From positions 1-38,970 of the forward strand of contig JANPBY010000057.1 in assembly GCA_031430645.1 (NCBI GenBank): 38,970 nucleotides of DNA. Direction: 5' to 3'. The position numbers were made by a program, and so were the translations under genes. The notes beneath the pieces are model-generated. The model ran no database searches. It was given only the letters and a program-made list of their open reading frames with translations, and was not told where the DNA came from. This document shows positions 29,656 to 38,034 of the stretch, piece by piece (positions within the stretch are counted from its first letter, which is position 1; every line of letters begins with the position of its first letter). This DNA is from JANPBY01 sp031430645 (GTDB taxonomy: Bacteria; Actinomycetota; Actinomycetes; DATJPE01).

Positions 29656-30840
29656 TCAGAGGTCCCGTTCGGGATCCAAGCCATGGAGCGGGAACACCGC
29701 GGCCCTCGTGGCCAGCACCGCCCGGTCGAGGGCATCCTGGTCGTCCCAGCCATCCGCCCAGGCCCGGTAGCCCGCTGGCGCAGCATCGCCCATGACTGAA
29801 GGCGCGGTCCGCCCCAGCCGATCCCTGACGTGCTGGCGCCACACTTCGGGCACGGACGCACTCAGGTCAACCGGACGCCCGACGACCTCACCGATGAGAT
29901 GCGCCCAGGCCCTAGGAACGACATCGACAATCTCGTAGCCGCCCCCGCCCACGGCTACCCAACGACCCCCTGCGAAGGCATGGGCGAGTTCGTGGATCGC
30001 GCGATAACTGGCCCGCTGGCCGTCGATGCTCAGGCTCAGGTGCGCGAGCGGATCGAATACGTGGGAGTCGCACCCGTGTTGAGAGACGATCATCTGCGGC
30101 TGGAACTGCTCGATCAGAGGCGGTACGACGGCGTGGAAGGCGCGCAGCCAGCCCGCATCGTTGGTCCCCATCGGGAGGGCCACGTTGACCGCGGAACCGT
30201 CGGCGGTTGGTCCCCCGACGTCGGTGGGCCATCCAGTGCCCGGGAAAAGTGTGCGCGGAGACTCGTGCAGGGAGACGGTGAGCACGCGCGAGTCATCCCA
30301 GAAGGCGCGTTCCACCCCGTCCCCGTGGTGGACGTCGACATCGATGTACGCCACTCGCTCGGCGCCTTGGCTCAGCGCCCAGGCGATCGCGACCGCCGGG
30401 TCGTTGTAGACGCAGAAACCCGACGCCGCCTCGGGCATGGCGTGGTGCAGACCGCCGGCAAGGTTGACGGCATGATCGAAGCCCCCGCTCCAAACCGCAC
30501 GCATCGCCTCGACCGACGCCCCGACGACATGCGCCGAGGCGTCATGCATGCCCCCGAACGACGGCACATCCGGCGTCCCCAACCCATGCTGCAGATCCTG
30601 ATAGCCCGCGCCGGCGTCAGCGGCAGTGCGTACGGCCGCCAGGTAGCCGGAGCTGTGCACCAGCTCGAGAAGGTCGTCCTCTGCACTAGGCGCAAGCAGC
30701 TCGGTGATCCCCTCCAGAAGTCCGAGATCACGCGCGAGGCGCACGGCCAACTGCACACGCACCGGCGCGAGCGGGTGGGCCGGCCCGAAGTCGTAGGCGG
30801 CGAGCGACTCGTCCCAGACGAAGGCCACGCGTTCGCTCAT
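29656..30840 (-). CDS. acuC: Histone-deacetylase-like protein AcuC
   Basis: A 394-residue zinc-dependent deacetylase fold. The catalytic block DVDVHHGDGVERAFWDDSRV contains the Zn ligands (Asp and His), preceded by the histidine pair in GGLHHAMPEAASGFCVYND. Also present are VSQHGCDSH and GGGYEI, which complete the site. In Bacillus AcuC deacetylates acetyl-CoA synthetase; here the substrate is unproven. The start ATG at 30840 has no Shine-Dalgarno sequence, but TAGCGT lies seven bases upstream, so leaderless translation is likely. Its upstream region contains a 17-base tandem duplication of the end of the permease gene. Confidence 0.9.
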   Translation of the reverse strand: MSERVAFVWDESLAAYDFGPAHPLAPVRVQLAVRLARDLGLLEGITELLAPSAEDDLLELVHSSGYLAAVRTAADAGAGYQDLQHGLGTPDVPSFGGMHDASAHVVGASVEAMRAVWSGGFDHAVNLAGGLHHAMPEAASGFCVYNDPAVAIAWALSQGAERVAYIDVDVHHGDGVERAFWDDSRVLTVSLHESPRTLFPGTGWPTDVGGPTADGSAVNVALPMGTNDAGWLRAFHAVVPPLIEQFQPQMIVSQHGCDSHVFDPLAHLSLSIDGQRASYRAIHELAHAFAGGRWVAVGGGGYEIVDVVPRAWAHLIGEVVGRPVDLSASVPEVWRQHVRDRLGRTAPSVMGDAAPAGYRAWADGWDDQDALDRAVLATRAAVFPLHGLDPERDL

Positions 30841-30847
30841 GCCCCGG

Positions 30848-30853
30848 ACGCTA
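30848..30853 (-). promoter_or_regulatory. -10 element of acuC
   Basis: TAGCGT on the minus strand, seven bases before the ATG. The -35 region would fall in the tandem duplication at 30855-30888 and is not well conserved. Confidence 0.4.
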
Positions 30854-30854
30854 C

Positions 30855-30888
30855 CTGTCGTTCACTCGGTGCTGTCGTTCACTCGGTG
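30855..30888. repeat. Perfect 17-base tandem duplication over a stop codon
   Basis: CTGTCGTTCACTCGGTG at 30855-30871 and again at 30872-30888. The second copy contains the stop of the ABC permease gene (30879-30881); the first repeats it downstream, within the acuC promoter region. Confidence 0.9.
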
Positions 30889-32063
30889 CGGAGGGCGACC
30901 ACGGGGTCGAGACGCCCGGCCCGCCGGGCCGGGAAGACCCCGAAGAAGACCCCCACCCCCACGGAGACCGCGAAGGCCAGGACCACCGACCACCAGGCGA
31001 TGACCGCCGGGAGTGGGGTAAGTGCATCGGCCAGCAACGAAGCACCAATCCCCAGGGCCATCCCGATCGTTCCCCCGATGGTCGTGAGGAGCACGGCCTC
31101 GATCAGGAACTGGATCGTGATGTCGCGCTGACGGGCACCCAGAGCCATCCGCAACCCGATCTCCCGGGTCCGTTCACGCACGGACACCAACATGATGTTG
31201 GAGACGCCGACCCCACCGACAAGCAGTGAGATCCCCGCGATGGCGGCGAGAACGAGAGTGAGCAAGCCGAGGATCGTCCCGATGGTCCCGAGGATCTGGG
31301 TCTGCGTGACCGCCGAGAACTTGTCCCCCGGGTACTTCTCCTCAAGCGCCGCGACGATGCTCGTCTGGAGTGGCTCGATGGAGTCGATGGTCGGGGCCTT
31401 CACGGCTAGAGCATCGATGCGCTCAACTCCGAAAAGCCGTTGGGCCGCCGTTACCGGGACATGAATCTCCTCGTCCCGGCTGACCCCGAAGGTCGAGCCG
31501 ATCTCCTCGAAGACCCCGATCACCCGAAACCGCACGCCGGCAATGGACACCTGACGTCCCAAGGGATCGACGTCGCCGAACAGCGTCTCTGCCACCGCGG
31601 AGCCGAGGATGGCGACCCGCCTTCGGGTGTCCACATCCCCGGCGGTGAGATACGTGCCCTTCGACAACGGGCGGTCGAACACATTGGGGATGTTCTCGTT
31701 GGTGCCAGCCACCGTGACAAAGGTGCTTCGGGAGCCGACCCGCGCCTCCTCGCCCGAGGAGACCGTGGTCGCGACGCCTGACGGGTTGCCGATCACCCGG
31801 CCGATGTAGTCGACGTCCTCGAGCTGAAGCCGGCTGACCGTTGGGGCAGCCCCAAAGTCAAACTCGCCGGGCAGGACCAGGATCAGGTTGGACCCGAGCC
31901 CCTGGACCTGCTGCTCGACCTCGCGTTTGGCGCCGGACCCGATCGCTACCAGAGTGACAACGGCAGCCACCCCGATAATGACGCCGAGCATCGTGAGCAG
32001 GCTGCGCAAACGGTTGGCACGTAACGCGTCCAGCGCGACCCGGAACGCCTCGCCGAGCCTCAC
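30879..32063 (-). CDS. MacB-like ABC transporter permease (FtsX domain)
   Basis: 394 residues, four transmembrane helices in the MacB arrangement: one near the N-terminus (RLRSLLTMLGVIIGVAAVVTLVAIG), a large extracytoplasmic MacB domain (about 50-265), then three C-terminal helices in the FtsX domain (LVLAAIAGISLLVGGVGVSNIM, LLTTIGGTIGMALGIGAS and VVLAFAVSVGVGVFFG). The coupling segment VRERTREIGLRMALGA is typical. With the ATPase and the HlyD-like lipoprotein it forms a tripartite exporter of peptides, drugs or lipoproteins; the substrate is unknown. GTG start overlaps the ATPase stop. Its 3' end is duplicated in tandem. Confidence 0.93.
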   Translation of the reverse strand: MRLGEAFRVALDALRANRLRSLLTMLGVIIGVAAVVTLVAIGSGAKREVEQQVQGLGSNLILVLPGEFDFGAAPTVSRLQLEDVDYIGRVIGNPSGVATTVSSGEEARVGSRSTFVTVAGTNENIPNVFDRPLSKGTYLTAGDVDTRRRVAILGSAVAETLFGDVDPLGRQVSIAGVRFRVIGVFEEIGSTFGVSRDEEIHVPVTAAQRLFGVERIDALAVKAPTIDSIEPLQTSIVAALEEKYPGDKFSAVTQTQILGTIGTILGLLTLVLAAIAGISLLVGGVGVSNIMLVSVRERTREIGLRMALGARQRDITIQFLIEAVLLTTIGGTIGMALGIGASLLADALTPLPAVIAWWSVVLAFAVSVGVGVFFGVFPARRAGRLDPVVALRTE

Positions 32064-32764
32064 GAGGCGACCTGCACTGCGGAGTCCGACTCGATCAGAC
32101 CATCGCGCATCCGGATCTGCCGACGGGCCCGCGCGGCGATGTCGGCATCGTGGGTGACGAGGACAACGGCCACCCCCTGCTCGCTGTTGAGCCGCTCAAG
32201 GATGGCCATGACGTCGGCCCCGTTGACGGTGTCGAGGTTGCCCGTGGGCTCGTCGGCGAGCAGAAGTCGTGGTTCACCCACGAGTGCGCGCGCGATGGCC
32301 ACCCGCTGCTGCTCACCGCCGGAGAGCTGCGAGGGCCGGTGGGTCATCCGATGCGCCATGCCCACGGCGTCAAGCGCCTCCTCGGCCCGCTGGCGACGTT
32401 CGCGCCGACTCACGCCCCGATAGACCAAGGGCAGCGACACGTTGTCGACAGCACTGGTCCGGGCCAGCAGCTGGAAGGACTGGAAGACGAACCCGATCGC
32501 TGCGTTGCGGAGCTCGGCCAACTCTCCGTCATCGAGGGAGGTGACGTCACGTCCATCGACGCGAAGCGTTCCCGCGGTGGGTCGATCCAGACAGCCGAAC
32601 AGGTGCATCAGGGTCGACTTGCCCGAGCCCGAGGGACCGATGACGGCGGCGTACTCACCGGGGTCGACGGCCAGGGAGACCCCGCGAAGAGCCTCGACCA
32701 CGACACCCTCCAGCTCATAGGTGCGGGTGACCCCCACTGCCTCCAGCGCGGGGGTGACGGTCAC
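32060..32764 (-). CDS. MacB-like ABC transporter ATP-binding protein
   Basis: A 234-residue ATPase. Walker A GPSGSGKST (43-51), signature LSGGEQQRVAIARAL, Walker B LLLADEPTGNLD and switch VLVTHD are all present, with the LolD/MacB-type spacing. I chose GTG at 32764 because it overlaps the adaptor stop as GTGA and starts at the family N-terminus (TPALEAVGVTRTYELEG). A longer frame to 32914 would add Arg-rich antisense residues. It powers the adjacent permease. Confidence 0.94.
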   Translation of the reverse strand: MTVTPALEAVGVTRTYELEGVVVEALRGVSLAVDPGEYAAVIGPSGSGKSTLMHLFGCLDRPTAGTLRVDGRDVTSLDDGELAELRNAAIGFVFQSFQLLARTSAVDNVSLPLVYRGVSRRERRQRAEEALDAVGMAHRMTHRPSQLSGGEQQRVAIARALVGEPRLLLADEPTGNLDTVNGADVMAILERLNSEQGVAVVLVTHDADIAARARRQIRMRDGLIESDSAVQVAS

Positions 32765-34119
32765 GGGAGCGACTGCCCAGCACGTACTTGGTCGGCGCCC
32801 CGGACGACGACGATTTCCCCTTCTCCCACACCGCTGGTGACCTCGAGAGTGTCCACGCCCTGAGCTCCGAGCGTGACCGCGCGGCGCTCCACGATGCCGT
32901 TGTCGACCACCCACACTGCTTCGCCCTGACCGTCACGGAACACGGCCGCGGCAGGTACGGCGACCACGGCTGTGGCCTCTCGGACCTGCAGCCGGGCCAC
33001 GGCCGACATCCCGGGCCGGGGGGTGGGCGCTGGAGTCCCGTCGGCTGCGGTACCACCGTCAAGCGATAGTCGGACGACGTAGGACACTCCCCCCCTGCTG
33101 CTCGCAGTCGGTTGAAGGTCGACGCTGGTCACGGTCCCGACATAGTCGGCGTCGGGAACGGCATCCAGCTCGATCTCGGCCTTGACCCCGGGTTCGACGA
33201 GGAGCACGTCGGTCTCATCCACCGAGGCCGTCACCGACAGGGTGGAAATGTCGGTGATGGTCGCGATCGTCGACCCGGCGGAGACCGGGGCGCCAACCGT
33301 CAGAGTCCCGGTGGTCGACGCTCCACCGCCGGATCCCCCAAGCAACGACGATGCCGTCCCCTGGACGGATTCAGGAAGAGATCCGACGAGGGAGGACAAG
33401 TCGGAGCCGGCCGCCCCGGGGGTCGCGCCGAGGGACACGATGCCGGGAACCGGAGCCCGTACGACCAGCGCATCCACCGTCGACTGCGCGGCCGCGAGCG
33501 CGAGCTTGGTCTGCTGACGCTGGGTGCGGGCCAGGCTGGCGAGCGACCGCTCGAGGGCAGCGACGCCGGCATTCAGGTTGGCCGTGGCCTGCTTGCCTTG
33601 GGCGCGAGCCGTGGCATAGGCCGCCTCAGACTGAGCAATTTGCGCGAGCGCCTGGGCCTTCGCGGTCGGGTCCGGGATGGCTTCGGCCGCTTGCCTCGCG
33701 GTGGAGAAGGCGGCGGCCGCCGCGGCGTCTGCCTGGCGCTGAGACGCGGAGAGGTTCGTGCGAGGCAGACTCACCGACGCCGACTGCGCAGCCTCGCTGT
33801 CGGCCTGCTCGGCCTGGCGGAGCGCTTTCTGCGCGGATCGCGACTTCAAGATAAGGAGCACCTCGCCGCCATCGACGGCCTCCCCGTCGGCCACCTCGAT
33901 GGAGGCAACAGTTCCCGACGCGGCAGCCGTCACAGTCGCTGTGGACCTCGCCACGACAGTTGCTGGCGCCTCCACGACCTCGACTACGGTCGCCCGACCC
34001 ACCGCTGCGGTCTCGACGACCGGCGCCTCGTCCCCACTGCACGCGGTCAGCAAGATAACCGTCGCAGCCAGTCCGGCCAGGACGGCTGGGCGTCTCGGCC
34101 ACACCAGCACACCAGACAT
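32761..34119 (-). CDS. HlyD/MacA-like efflux adaptor lipoprotein
   Basis: A 452-residue periplasmic-adaptor-type protein. Signal peptide with lipobox LTAC, Cys27. The biotinyl-lipoyl half SGTVASIEVADGEAVDGGEVLLIL (about 70-93) is followed by a long helical, Ala/Gln-rich coiled-coil region (95-205), the second lipoyl half (VVRAPVPGIVSLG) and beta-barrel segments. The loop after this has a Gly/Ser-rich stretch, GGSGGGASTTG. It delivers substrate to, or regulates, the MacB-like permease; in this monoderm there is no outer membrane channel. ATG at 34119 with GGAG 11 bases upstream. The start is only 15 bases from the divergent trkH start. Confidence 0.92.
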   Translation of the reverse strand: MSGVLVWPRRPAVLAGLAATVILLTACSGDEAPVVETAAVGRATVVEVVEAPATVVARSTATVTAAASGTVASIEVADGEAVDGGEVLLILKSRSAQKALRQAEQADSEAAQSASVSLPRTNLSASQRQADAAAAAAFSTARQAAEAIPDPTAKAQALAQIAQSEAAYATARAQGKQATANLNAGVAALERSLASLARTQRQQTKLALAAAQSTVDALVVRAPVPGIVSLGATPGAAGSDLSSLVGSLPESVQGTASSLLGGSGGGASTTGTLTVGAPVSAGSTIATITDISTLSVTASVDETDVLLVEPGVKAEIELDAVPDADYVGTVTSVDLQPTASSRGGVSYVVRLSLDGGTAADGTPAPTPRPGMSAVARLQVREATAVVAVPAAAVFRDGQGEAVWVVDNGIVERRAVTLGAQGVDTLEVTSGVGEGEIVVVRGADQVRAGQSLP

Positions 34120-34121
34120 CG

Positions 34122-34127
34122 TAGGTT
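34122..34127 (+). promoter_or_regulatory. -10 element of trkH
   Basis: TAGGTT, seven bases before the trkH ATG, in the 15 bases between two divergent start codons. The matching -35 lies inside the adaptor gene. Confidence 0.45.
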
Positions 34128-34134
34128 TCACTCC

Positions 34135-35544
34135 ATGGAACGGCAGCGCACGGGGGCGGCGAGGGTGCTGCGCCCGAAATCGCGACGCAGGGTCGAGCAA
34201 CGACTGGCGCGCGCACCGCGCCGACCGCAGGGTCGGCTGATCGCTTCGGGATTCCTCATCCTGATCTCGATCGGTACGGCATTGCTGATGCTTCCGCTCT
34301 CCCGCTCTGGCCCGGGTCACGCCGACCTGGTGACCGCGTTGTTCACCTCGACCTCGGCGGCGTGCGTCGTGGGTCTGTCGGTGGTGGACACCGGCACGTA
34401 CTGGTCGGGGTTCGGCCAGGCCGTACTCCTGCTGCTCATGCAGTTCGGCGGACTCGGAATCATGGCCGGCGCCTCCCTCATCGGCATCGCCGTGTCCCGT
34501 CGGCTAGGACTGCGAACCCGGGTGATGGCTGCGGCCGAGACCAGGACCGTCGATCTCGCTGACGTGCGTCGAGTCGTGATCGGTGTCACCTCCCTGAGCC
34601 TGAGCATCGAGCTGGTGGTCGCGGTCTTGCTCACGGCCCGGTTCTCCCTCGGCTATGACCTCTCGTTCGGAACCGCACTCTGGAACGGCGTCTTCCACGC
34701 CGTGTCGTCCTTCAACAACGCGGGGTTCTCGCTCTTCGCGGGCAACTTGACCGATTTCGTTGGCGACCCTTGGGTCTGCCTGCCGATCGACGTGGCCGTG
34801 ATCCTCGGCGGCCTCGGCTTCCCGGTGCTGTTCGAGATCTTTCGGGACCGCAAGCGGCGCCGCGCTCGAGGATTCAGCCCGAACGCCAGGATCACCCTCG
34901 CGATGACCGCCGGGCTTCTGACCGTCGGCACGGTCGCGATCCTGCTTACCGAGCGAGCTAACCCGCTCACCCTGGGTCCCCTCGACCTCGGGACCCGTGT
35001 TTTGGCCTCGTTCACCCAAAGCGTCATGCCGCGAACAGCCGGCTTCAACTCCCTCGACTACGGCGTCATGACCGGGATGACGATTGCGATCACCATCGCG
35101 TTGATGTTCATCGGTGGATCGTCGGCCTCGACCGCCGGAGGGATCAAGGTCGGTACGGCTGCAGTCGCCGCCAGCGCGGTCTGGGCCCAGCTCCGCGGGG
35201 ACGAGGACGCTGTCCTGGCCCATCGGACCATGCCACGAGACTTGGTGCGACAGGCGTTCACCCTGATCACCTTGTTCTCCCTCACGCTGTTCGTCGGGAT
35301 CATCGTGTTGTTGTCCCTCAGCGACTTGAACACCGAGAACGCCACCTTCTCGGCGACCTCGGCCATCACGACAACAGGTTTGGCAACGGTCAACATCGGC
35401 CTGCTCCCCGACCCCGCACTCCTGGTCCTGACCGCGCTGATGTTCATCGGCCGGCTCGGACCGGTGTCCCTCGGAGCCTCGCTGGCTCTGCGAGAGACTC
35501 ATCGAAGGTTCCGCTATCCCGAGGGGCGTCCCAATGTCGGCTAA
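34135..35544 (+). CDS. trkH: TrkH/KtrB family potassium channel subunit
   Basis: A 469-residue cation channel with four M1-P-M2 repeats. The four selectivity-loop glycines are visible: TSTSAACVVGLSV, SSFNNAGFSLF, SVMPRTAGFNSLDY and TSAITTTGLATV. It imports K+ gated by the TrkA-like subunit downstream. I chose ATG at 34135; a GTG at 34165 is an alternative, since the first 30 residues are basic and not conserved. The reading frame continues upstream antisense to the adaptor gene and this part is discarded. It overlaps trkA by 11 bases. Confidence 0.94.
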   Translation: MERQRTGAARVLRPKSRRRVEQRLARAPRRPQGRLIASGFLILISIGTALLMLPLSRSGPGHADLVTALFTSTSAACVVGLSVVDTGTYWSGFGQAVLLLLMQFGGLGIMAGASLIGIAVSRRLGLRTRVMAAAETRTVDLADVRRVVIGVTSLSLSIELVVAVLLTARFSLGYDLSFGTALWNGVFHAVSSFNNAGFSLFAGNLTDFVGDPWVCLPIDVAVILGGLGFPVLFEIFRDRKRRRARGFSPNARITLAMTAGLLTVGTVAILLTERANPLTLGPLDLGTRVLASFTQSVMPRTAGFNSLDYGVMTGMTIAITIALMFIGGSSASTAGGIKVGTAAVAASAVWAQLRGDEDAVLAHRTMPRDLVRQAFTLITLFSLTLFVGIIVLLSLSDLNTENATFSATSAITTTGLATVNIGLLPDPALLVLTALMFIGRLGPVSLGASLALRETHRRFRYPEGRPNVG

Positions 35545-36190
35545 GGACTCAACTGTGCTCGTCGTCGGCCTGGGCCGCTTCGGTTCCGCGGTCGCGAAGA
35601 ATCTCGTGAACGCCGGCATCGAAGTGCTCGCCATCGACAGCGACCCGCGCCTGGTCAAGGAGTGGGCGGACCAACTCACGCAGGTGCTAGAGGGCGATGC
35701 GACCGATCTGGAGATGCTGCGGCAGATCGGTGGAGCCGAATTCAGCCAAGCGGTCGTGGCGATCGGTTCGAGCGTGGAGGCATCGGTTCTGGCCGTCTCG
35801 CACCTTTCCGACCTCGGGGTTCCCGCGATCTGGGCAAAAGCACTGTCCACCTCGCACGGCCGCATCCTCGAGCGAGTCGGGGCGCACCGAGTCGTCTATC
35901 CCGAGAGCGAGGTCGGGGCCAAGACAGCCCGCCTGCTCGCGGAGAATCTGCTCGACTACCTCGCAGTCGGCGACGACCACGCCCTGGCTGCCGTGCCCGC
36001 GCCGCCGCGACTGTGGGGGCTCACCCTGGCCGAAGCTCAGACGCGGGCCACCGAGGACGTCACCGTGGTCGCTGTACGTCGGGCCGCCGGTGGTGTGGAG
36101 AACGCCACGGGTGCCACGCGAATCATCGAGGGCGACGTCATCGTCGTCCTCGGGACGACCGCCGCGATCGCACGATCCGCTCGAACCTGA
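35534..36190 (+). CDS. trkA: TrkA/KtrA family regulatory subunit (RCK)
   Basis: 218 residues, cytoplasmic. The N-terminal RCK domain (7-125) opens with VLVVGLGRFGSAVAKNL and the acidic residue after strand 2 in VLAIDSD binds NAD(H) or ATP/ADP. The C-terminal RCK_C domain covers about 140-215. It forms a ring on the channel and gates it by nucleotide. ATG at 35534 lies within the end of trkH, so expression is coupled. Its single RCK pair fits KtrA rather than the double-length E. coli TrkA. Confidence 0.94.
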   Translation: MSAKDSTVLVVGLGRFGSAVAKNLVNAGIEVLAIDSDPRLVKEWADQLTQVLEGDATDLEMLRQIGGAEFSQAVVAIGSSVEASVLAVSHLSDLGVPAIWAKALSTSHGRILERVGAHRVVYPESEVGAKTARLLAENLLDYLAVGDDHALAAVPAPPRLWGLTLAEAQTRATEDVTVVAVRRAAGGVENATGATRIIEGDVIVVLGTTAAIARSART

Positions 36191-36206
36191 CCCGGGACTG
36201 CGGCGA

Positions 36207-36229
36207 GCCGACGGCTAGGCGCCGTCGGC
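36207..36229. terminator. Hairpin between convergent trkA and proC
   Basis: GCCGACGGC (36207-36215), loop TAGGC, GCCGTCGGC (36221-36229): a nine-base GC-rich stem. The proC stop (36215-36217) lies at the loop, so it is close to both gene ends and may stop transcripts from both sides. Confidence 0.6.
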
Positions 36230-37021
36230 GAGCTCGCGCGATCGATCGCGGGCGGCTTCCATCGCGGACAGGAAAGCCGCGCGCACCTTGTGATCGTCGA
36301 GCTGGCGCAACGCGGCCACCGTCGTACCGGCCGGCGAGGTGACGTTCTCGCGCAGGACCGTGGGGTGCTCGCCGGTCTCCTTGAGCATCTTGGCGGCCCC
36401 CACCAGCGTCTGAACGACCAGCTCGTTCGACGTGGCCCGAGGGAGACCGAGCAGCACACCCGCTTCGATCATCGCTTCGACGACGTAGAAGATGTAGGCC
36501 GGTCCGGAGCCACTGATCGCAGTGACGGCGTCCTGGTACTTCTCCGGAACCCGCACGACCTTGCCGACCGCTCGCAACAACGACTCAGCCTCAGCCAGGT
36601 GCGGCTCGTCGCAGTGCTGACCGCCGGAGACCGCGGCCATCCCCTCATCGACGAGAGCTGGAGTGTTCGGCATGACGCGTACGACCGGTGTGCCCTCAGG
36701 AAGCCGGGACTCGAGGAACTCCGTGGTGATCCCGGCAGCCAGTGAGACGACGAGCGCCCCAGGACGTAGCGCGCCAGCCACCTCGTCGAGGAGAGCGCCC
36801 ATGTCCTGGGGCTTGACCACCAGCACGAGGGTGTCGGCGACCTCAGCTGCCCCAAGGTTTTCGAGGACGTCCACGCCGTACTTCTCGGTGAGTTCTTTGG
36901 CCCGCTCCGGCCGTCGCTCGGTGATCACCAGCCGGTCAGTGCCCACCCCAGAACGCAGCAGCCCTGACAGCAAGGCCTCCCCCATGACACCGGCGCCGAA
37001 GACGGCGATCCGCGAGGTCAC
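36215..37021 (-). CDS. proC: Pyrroline-5-carboxylate reductase
   Basis: 268 residues. It reduces pyrroline-5-carboxylate to proline with NAD(P)H, the last step of proline synthesis. The N-terminal Rossmann motif is IAVFGAGVMGEALLSGLL, and the ProC signature region is VTSPAGTTVAALRQLDDHKVRAA, with SGSGPAYIFYVVEAM near the active site. The GTG at 37021 overlaps the proline dehydrogenase stop as GTGA. The longer frame to 37390 is antisense-like sequence within that gene. It lies next to the oxidase of the reverse reaction. Confidence 0.96.
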   Translation of the reverse strand: MTSRIAVFGAGVMGEALLSGLLRSGVGTDRLVITERRPERAKELTEKYGVDVLENLGAAEVADTLVLVVKPQDMGALLDEVAGALRPGALVVSLAAGITTEFLESRLPEGTPVVRVMPNTPALVDEGMAAVSGGQHCDEPHLAEAESLLRAVGKVVRVPEKYQDAVTAISGSGPAYIFYVVEAMIEAGVLLGLPRATSNELVVQTLVGAAKMLKETGEHPTVLRENVTSPAGTTVAALRQLDDHKVRAAFLSAMEAARDRSRELADGA

Positions 37022-37947
37022 TTCTTGCTCGACAAAGACTTCAGGAACAGCGCCAGGTTGGCCGGTTTCTCGGCCATCCGGCGCACCATGTAGCCGTACC
37101 AGTCCTCGCCATAGGGCAGGTAGACGCGCATCTTCTCGCCGTCGGCAGCCAGTCTGCGCTGCTCGTCGGGTCGGACGCCGTAAAGCATCTGGTACTCGTA
37201 GGTGCCTTTCGGGCGGTCGTGGCGCACCGCCAGCGCGCCGGCAATCTCGACCAGCCGTGGGTCGTGCGAAGCCACCATCGGGTAGCCCGGGCCGGCCATG
37301 AGCACCTTGAGACAACGGACATAGGACCGGTCGACGTCGCCCTTGTCCTGCCAGGCCACCGACTCGGGTTCCTTGTAGGCGCCCTTGCACAGGCGTACCC
37401 GCGAACCTTCGACGGCGAGGTCCCGGCAGTCACCCTCGGTGCGATAGAGGTAGGCCTGCAAGACGGCCCCGGTCTGCGGGAAGTCCTGGCGCAGCTCGGC
37501 GAGGATTCCGAGGGTGGAGTCGGTCGTGGTGTGGTCCTCCATGTCGAGGGTCACGGTCGTGCCGACTTCCGCTGCGGCGATGCAGATGGCGCGCGCGTTT
37601 TCCAGCGCGACCTTCTCCCCATCGCCGGGGAGTGCCTGTCCGACGGCCGACAGCTTGACCGACACCTCGGCACTTGCGGTGAGGCCGGCCTCGCCGAGGT
37701 GGTGGAGCAGCAGGAGGTAGGCCTCACGGGTCGCATCGGCGTGGGCCTGATCCAGGGTGTCCTCCCCGAGGTTGTCGATGGTCACGAACCGGCCGTCCTC
37801 GACCAAGGTGCGCGTCGCGGCAACGGCCTCGTCAGCGGACTCACCGGCCACGAACCGGTGGACCACGTCGCGCGAGATCGGGGCGCCGGCGACCAGGGTC
37901 TTGAGCCGCTCGCTGCGGCTGACACTCAACAGCGTCCGTCGGATCAC
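37018..37947 (-). CDS. Proline dehydrogenase (monofunctional)
   Basis: 309 residues, an FAD-dependent TIM-barrel that oxidises proline to pyrroline-5-carboxylate and passes electrons to quinone. Motifs: VRLCKGAYKEPESVAW, YEYQMLYGVRP and RVYLPYGEDWYGYMVRRMAEKPAN, the substrate- and FAD-binding end. No PutA-type aldehyde dehydrogenase is attached. I chose GTG at 37947 because AGGAGG lies seven bases before it; the in-frame TTG at 37953 is only one base from that site. Translationally coupled to proC. Confidence 0.94.
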   Translation of the reverse strand: MIRRTLLSVSRSERLKTLVAGAPISRDVVHRFVAGESADEAVAATRTLVEDGRFVTIDNLGEDTLDQAHADATREAYLLLLHHLGEAGLTASAEVSVKLSAVGQALPGDGEKVALENARAICIAAAEVGTTVTLDMEDHTTTDSTLGILAELRQDFPQTGAVLQAYLYRTEGDCRDLAVEGSRVRLCKGAYKEPESVAWQDKGDVDRSYVRCLKVLMAGPGYPMVASHDPRLVEIAGALAVRHDRPKGTYEYQMLYGVRPDEQRRLAADGEKMRVYLPYGEDWYGYMVRRMAEKPANLALFLKSLSSKK

Positions 37948-38034
37948 GGCCAAGCCTCCTCAACGTCGGTCGCTGCGAGTCTAGAGGCCCGAGTCGTGGC
38001 TGGCTCTGGCGGATCGAAGACGCGAGGCTGCTCA

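Noticed and set aside
29641..29657. GAACTT/AAGTTC hairpin as acuC terminator
   Set aside because: Only six base pairs, AT-rich and partly inside the acuC coding end; too weak to call.
32765..32914. Longer start of the MacB-like ATPase
   Set aside because: Adds Arg-rich residues antisense in character to the adaptor; GTG at 32764 gives the normal N-terminus.
33112..34134. A long plus-strand extension upstream of trkH
   Set aside because: It is antisense to the adaptor gene, Arg/Gly-rich and has no family features; TrkH begins near 34135.
37022..37390. N-terminal extension of proC
   Set aside because: Runs through the proline dehydrogenase gene in another frame and precedes the Rossmann motif; GTG at 37021 is the natural start.
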